Of a stretch of DNA of 8,646 nucleotides, positions 6,505-8,646 are shown in pieces. The translations under genes and the position numbers were made by a program. This stretch comes from Deltaproteobacteria bacterium (lineage in GTDB: Bacteria > Desulfobacterota > Desulfarculia > Adiutricales > JAGVGV01): the NCBI GenBank assembly GCA_015233515.1, contig JADFXS010000114.1, positions 1 to 8,646 on the forward strand, written 5' to 3'. Position 1 is the stretch's first letter; the number at the start of each line of letters is the position of its first letter. The notes below the pieces were generated by a model that did no database searches, had not been told where the DNA came from, and saw only the letters and a list, made by a program, of their open reading frames with translations.

Positions 6505-6533
6505 TTGTTGATCAAATCCCGGCCCCATATATG
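6505..6533 (+). promoter_or_regulatory. Possible promoter of the iclR-type gene
   Basis: TTGTTG (6505-6510) and TATATG (6528-6533) are separated by 17 bases and lie about 60 bases before the regulator start. Each box matches the sigma70 consensus at only four of six positions, so the call is weak. The palindrome TTGATCAA (6508-6515) overlaps the -35 side and may matter for control. Confidence 0.35.
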
Positions 6534-6565
6534 CTCGGTCATTGCCTGTCGGCCTGAGTTAATAA

Positions 6566-6584
6566 CAAGAGGCTTGTCCTCTTG
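6566..6584 (+). promoter_or_regulatory. Inverted repeat abutting the iclR ribosome site, possible operator or leader hairpin
   Basis: CAAGAGG, a 5-base loop CTTGT, and CCTCTTG form a perfect 7-bp inverted repeat that ends directly before AGGAG (6585-6589), the ribosome site of the regulator (ATG at 6596). IclR-family regulators often repress their own genes from palindromes close to the start, so an autoregulatory operator is plausible. The same repeat in RNA could form a hairpin next to the ribosome site and modulate translation. Which of these applies cannot be decided from sequence. Confidence 0.35.
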
Positions 6585-6595
6585 AGGAGAAAAGA

Positions 6596-7444
6596 ATGTC
6601 TGAGAAAAGCAGCTATTACACTATCCAATCGATTGCTAAAACCTTTGAGGTCATCGAGGCCATGGCCATGCAACCTCAATGGGAGTTGGCCGCCCTGTGC
6701 CGACAGACCGGCTTGCCGAAAACCACGGTCCACCGCATTTTATTGACCCTGGAAGAAATGGGATATGTTGCTCAGGAAAAGGAAAGGGGACAATATGTGC
6801 TGACCTTCAAGCTGACGAATCTGGGCTTCCGCATCGCCAATAATACCGATCTAGTAGAAATTGCCCGCCCCTATTGCAGTGAACTGCGCGACTCCATTGA
6901 CGAAACCGTCAATCTGTGCACGCTGTCCGGCACGGAAATGCTGGTTATGGACCGGCAACCAACGCGGCAGTTATTACGCTTGGACTCAATAGTCGGCAGT
7001 TCTTTTCCCTGTTTTTATTCCGCTTCCGGGAAAGCTTTCATGGCTTTTATCGAGGAGGCCGCTCTTTTCCGTCTTTTGGATAAAATACGTATCGAAGCCA
7101 AGGGGAGCGTCAGCAACCGCGATATTCAAAACCTTCGCGCTGAATTGAAAAAAGTGCATGAGTCATGCCTAGCTCATGACTACGAAGAAGTATGGAAGAG
7201 CGTCCGCTGTGTGGCTTCACCAATTTTTGATCATCAGCATAGGGTCGTGGCCACCGTCGGTATGTCAGCCCCGACTATGCGCATGGATGACCATGTCTTG
7301 CAGGAAGTGGGCTTGCAAGTTCTTCATACCGCCAGCCAGATTTCAAAACGGCTGGGGGCTTCCTTTTATCCGGTTTCAATTGAGCATAAACTGGTCTCAT
7401 CCAATGGCAACGGCATAAAAAAATTTGCTCAGAAGGCGGGTTGA
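6596..7444 (+). CDS. IclR-family transcriptional regulator
   Basis: This is a 282-residue DNA-binding regulator. The N-terminal winged helix-turn-helix spans about residues 8-75: YTIQSIAKTFEVIEAM leads into ELAALCRQTGLPKTTVHRIL (recognition helix near 39-50) and the wing EKERGQYVLTFKL. The C-terminal effector-binding domain runs from about 85 to 262; its signature is GSSFPCFYSASGKAFMA, followed by SVRCVASPIFDHQHRVVATV. Length is slightly above the usual 250-270 because of a charged tail after residue 262 (SSNGNGIKKFAQKAG). AGGAG lies six bases upstream of the ATG. It is encoded opposite to the transporter operon, the usual arrangement for a local regulator, and convergent with the corrinoid genes. 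IclR proteins respond to small carbon compounds; the effector here is unknown. Confidence 0.92.
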   Translation: MSEKSSYYTIQSIAKTFEVIEAMAMQPQWELAALCRQTGLPKTTVHRILLTLEEMGYVAQEKERGQYVLTFKLTNLGFRIANNTDLVEIARPYCSELRDSIDETVNLCTLSGTEMLVMDRQPTRQLLRLDSIVGSSFPCFYSASGKAFMAFIEEAALFRLLDKIRIEAKGSVSNRDIQNLRAELKKVHESCLAHDYEEVWKSVRCVASPIFDHQHRVVATVGMSAPTMRMDDHVLQEVGLQVLHTASQISKRLGASFYPVSIEHKLVSSNGNGIKKFAQKAG

Positions 7445-7522
7445 AGATACGACCGTCAATCCATTAAGATGATGATTCTGATTAAAAGCGGCGGGTCAGG
7501 TCTGGATTTTAAGAGCGAAGAG

Positions 7523-7542
7523 TCAGGCGGCCTCAGGCGGCC
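7523..7542 (+). repeat. Tandem duplication of 10 bp
   Basis: TCAGGCGGCC occurs twice in direct succession (7523-7532 and 7533-7542), in the intergenic region about 80 bp after the regulator's stop. Two units are too few to call a functional array; it may be slippage. Confidence 0.6.
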
Positions 7543-7569
7543 AGCCGCGAAGTTCAGTTGAGGCTGTGA

Positions 7570-7610
7570 GAAGAAAAGGGGACAGGAAAGGGCACGATCC
7601 CCTTTTCTTC
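7570..7610. terminator. Perfect 12-bp inverted repeat between convergent genes, probable terminator
   Basis: GAAGAAAAGGGG (7570-7581) pairs perfectly with CCCCTTTTCTTC (7599-7610) across a 17-base loop. On the minus strand, downstream of the corrinoid gene, the descending arm is CCCCTTTTCTTC followed by TC, so it ends U-rich as in an intrinsic terminator. It lies between the convergent iclR-type and corrinoid-protein genes and probably helps separate their transcripts; I favour action on the minus strand. Confidence 0.5.
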
Positions 7611-7615
7611 AATTT

Positions 7616-7669
7616 GGTTAGAGAGATGACCACGGCCTCGGTTTTCTCTCTAACCCCTGGGGTTTTTTT
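7616..7669 (+). terminator. Perfect 11-bp inverted repeat followed by a T run, terminator of the iclR transcript
   Basis: GGTTAGAGAGA (7616-7626) pairs perfectly with TCTCTCTAACC (7645-7655) across an 18-base loop, and seven T residues follow at 7663-7669. The 7-base gap between stem and T run is longer than ideal; the CCTGGGG in between may adjust the structure. Orientation fits termination of rightward transcription from the regulator gene just before it would run antisense into the corrinoid gene, whose stop is at 7671. Confidence 0.55.
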
Positions 7670-7670
7670 A

Positions 7671-8318
7671 TCAGGACAGGCTAATCAGCTTGCCGATTTG
7701 AACCACACCGTCCTGAGCGTCCACGGCAAAAGCATCCGCTCCGATTTTGGCGGCCCAGCGGGCGGTAACCGGCGCTCCACCGACCACGGTCTTGAAACGA
7801 TCGCGCAGGCCGGCCTTACGCAAGGCTTCTTCCAGTTTCTTCTGTTCCGGCATGGTGGTCGTCAGCAGGGAGCTGGTGCCGATGACCTGAGCGTTTACAT
7901 CCAAAGCCTTCTGAATGATCTTGTCCGTGGATACATCCCGGCCGAGATCAAAGACGTTGAAGCCATTGGCTTTAAGCATGGAGACGACCATACTCTTGCC
8001 GATGTCATGGACATCGCCCTTGACCGTGGCGATGACCACCGTCCCCTTGCCGGCGCCCGCTTGATCGGGGAAAGCCTGATTGATGACTTCGATGACCGAA
8101 TTCATCACATTGCCGGCCTGAATCAGTTCCGGGATAAATAATTCGCCGCGGCCAAAGAGGTCGCCGACGGCTCGAATTCCGGGGATAAACCCATCGTTCA
8201 TCAAACGGACCGGGTCAACGCCCTGATCCAGAGCCTTCTTGGCTACGACTAAACCTTGGTTGGGATCCCGATCGATGATAGTCTGCTTGGCTTCCGCCAG
8301 TAATTTTTCGATGTCCAT
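7671..8318 (-). CDS. mtbC: Methylamine-type corrinoid protein (MtbC/MttC-like)
   Basis: This 215-residue cytoplasmic protein carries a cobamide cofactor that accepts a methyl group from a substrate-specific methyltransferase and passes it to a second one. The N-terminal helical cap (about 1-88, including FIPGIRAVGDLFGRGELFIPELI) is followed by a Rossmann-like B12 domain. The cobalt-binding motif D-x-H-x-x-G is GDVHDIGKS, with His104 as the predicted lower axial ligand. The supporting motifs GTSSLL (147-152) and GGAPVT (180-185) are also present. Length matches MtbC/MttC/MtmC proteins (about 210-220). AAGGAG lies seven bases upstream of the ATG, and the gene starts 20 bp after the stop of the MtbB-type gene on the same strand, so the two form an operon. 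The partnership with MtbB makes a dimethylamine corrinoid protein the best reading; MttC-type function cannot be excluded. Confidence 0.88.
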   Translation of the reverse strand: MDIEKLLAEAKQTIIDRDPNQGLVVAKKALDQGVDPVRLMNDGFIPGIRAVGDLFGRGELFIPELIQAGNVMNSVIEVINQAFPDQAGAGKGTVVIATVKGDVHDIGKSMVVSMLKANGFNVFDLGRDVSTDKIIQKALDVNAQVIGTSSLLTTTMPEQKKLEEALRKAGLRDRFKTVVGGAPVTARWAAKIGADAFAVDAQDGVVQIGKLISLS

Positions 8319-8338
8319 GATTTATCTCCTTGATATAA

Positions 8339-8646
8339 TTACTTCGCCGTTTTTTCCCGGAACCGGCGGACACAGTTGATTTCGATACCCAGAACTTCAG
8401 CCATGCGCATTTTGGCTTCGATTCCACGAGCGTGTCCAGGTTGGGGAGTTACCAGACCGATTTGCAGATCGTCTCTGATTTCGGTCATTCGGATGGGGTC
8501 GGTCAGGTCGGCGACAGTGCAGTTAAGTTTATCAGCCACATAAGCTTTCGCGTCTTTGATTCTCATTTGTCGAGCAAGTTGCATCCGGGCTACCAGATCT
8601 CCGGCAATCCGCATTCCGCCCATGCCCGAGCAAATCCCGTGCGCAG
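8339..8646 (-). CDS. mtbB: Dimethylamine:corrinoid methyltransferase, MtbB type, C-terminal fragment (runs off right edge)
   Basis: The frame is open from the right edge of the window to the TAA at 8341-8339, so the ATG at 8623 is internal and not a start. The 101 visible codons read AHGICSGMGGMRIAGDLVARM, then KDAKAYVADKLNCTVADLTD and a tail with GLVTPQPGHARGIEAKM and EINCVRRFREK. This corresponds to the end of MtbB, the enzyme that transfers a methyl group from dimethylamine to its corrinoid protein, which is encoded immediately downstream. Methanosarcina MtbB is about 467 residues with pyrrolysine, encoded by an in-frame UAG, near residue 356 (from memory). By length that site would fall some ten residues beyond the window edge, so whether this is a pyrrolysine enzyme cannot be seen. 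The family assignment rests on recalled motif similarity and on the partner gene. Confidence 0.8.
   Translation of the reverse strand, partial: AHGICSGMGGMRIAGDLVARMQLARQMRIKDAKAYVADKLNCTVADLTDPIRMTEIRDDLQIGLVTPQPGHARGIEAKMRMAEVLGIEINCVRRFREKTAK

Noticed and set aside
6105..6595. Group II intron or tRNA gene, including tRNA-Pyl
   Set aside because: No domain V-like hairpin, reverse transcriptase frame or cloverleaf could be found by eye.
8339..8623. A complete small protein of 94 residues starting at 8623
   Set aside because: The frame stays open to the window edge and the residues before the ATG (AHGICSG) continue the MtbB homology, so it is the end of a larger gene.
1..8646. CRISPR array
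   Set aside because: No series of regularly spaced identical direct repeats is present; the only repeats are the two palindromic copies and a 10-bp tandem duplication.

Overview
The window most resembles an accessory metabolic locus of an anaerobic, methylotrophic-capable bacterium, with a sulfate-reducing Desulfobacterota-type genome as the best guess. This rests on gene content: a dimethylamine-type corrinoid methyltransferase pair, a degraded AcsE/MtrH-like pterin methyltransferase, a complete branched-chain-amino-acid-type (HAAT) ABC transporter and short GC-rich palindromic repeats. No taxonomic marker gene is present, so the placement is inference.

Layout, left to right. Positions 1-97 (minus) hold the first 32 codons of a zinc-type alcohol dehydrogenase/quinone oxidoreductase. 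Positions 146-5215 (minus) are a five-gene ABC importer operon transcribed leftwards in the order substrate-binding protein, ATPase (LivG type), ATPase (LivF type), permease (LivH type), permease (LivM type); the oxidoreductase follows 48 bp later and is probably cotranscribed. Positions 5383 to about 5990 (minus) are the eroded C-terminal half of a methyl-tetrahydrofolate:corrinoid methyltransferase gene. It is spread over three frames and interrupted by a short palindromic repeat of about 105 bp, whose sister copy lies between livG and livF. A good sigma70-like promoter pointing left sits at 6044-6072. Positions 6105-6500 have no convincing gene but contain a cluster of perfect hairpins. Positions 6596-7444 (plus) encode an IclR-family regulator. 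Positions 7445-7670 are a convergent intergenic region with two strong inverted repeats. Positions 7671-8646 (minus) encode a corrinoid protein (MtbC/MttC type) and, upstream of it, the last 101 codons of an MtbB-type dimethylamine methyltransferase that runs off the right edge.

How it may work together: MtbB would demethylate dimethylamine (or a related amine) onto the cobalt of the corrinoid protein. In bacteria a pterin methyltransferase of the AcsE/MtgA class then moves the methyl to tetrahydrofolate. The remnant at 5383-5990 belongs to that class, so the locus once carried, or captured, the last step as well. The IclR protein probably controls the divergent transporter operon. The transported substrate cannot be read from the sequence; an amine, betaine or amino acid is a reasonable hypothesis from context only.
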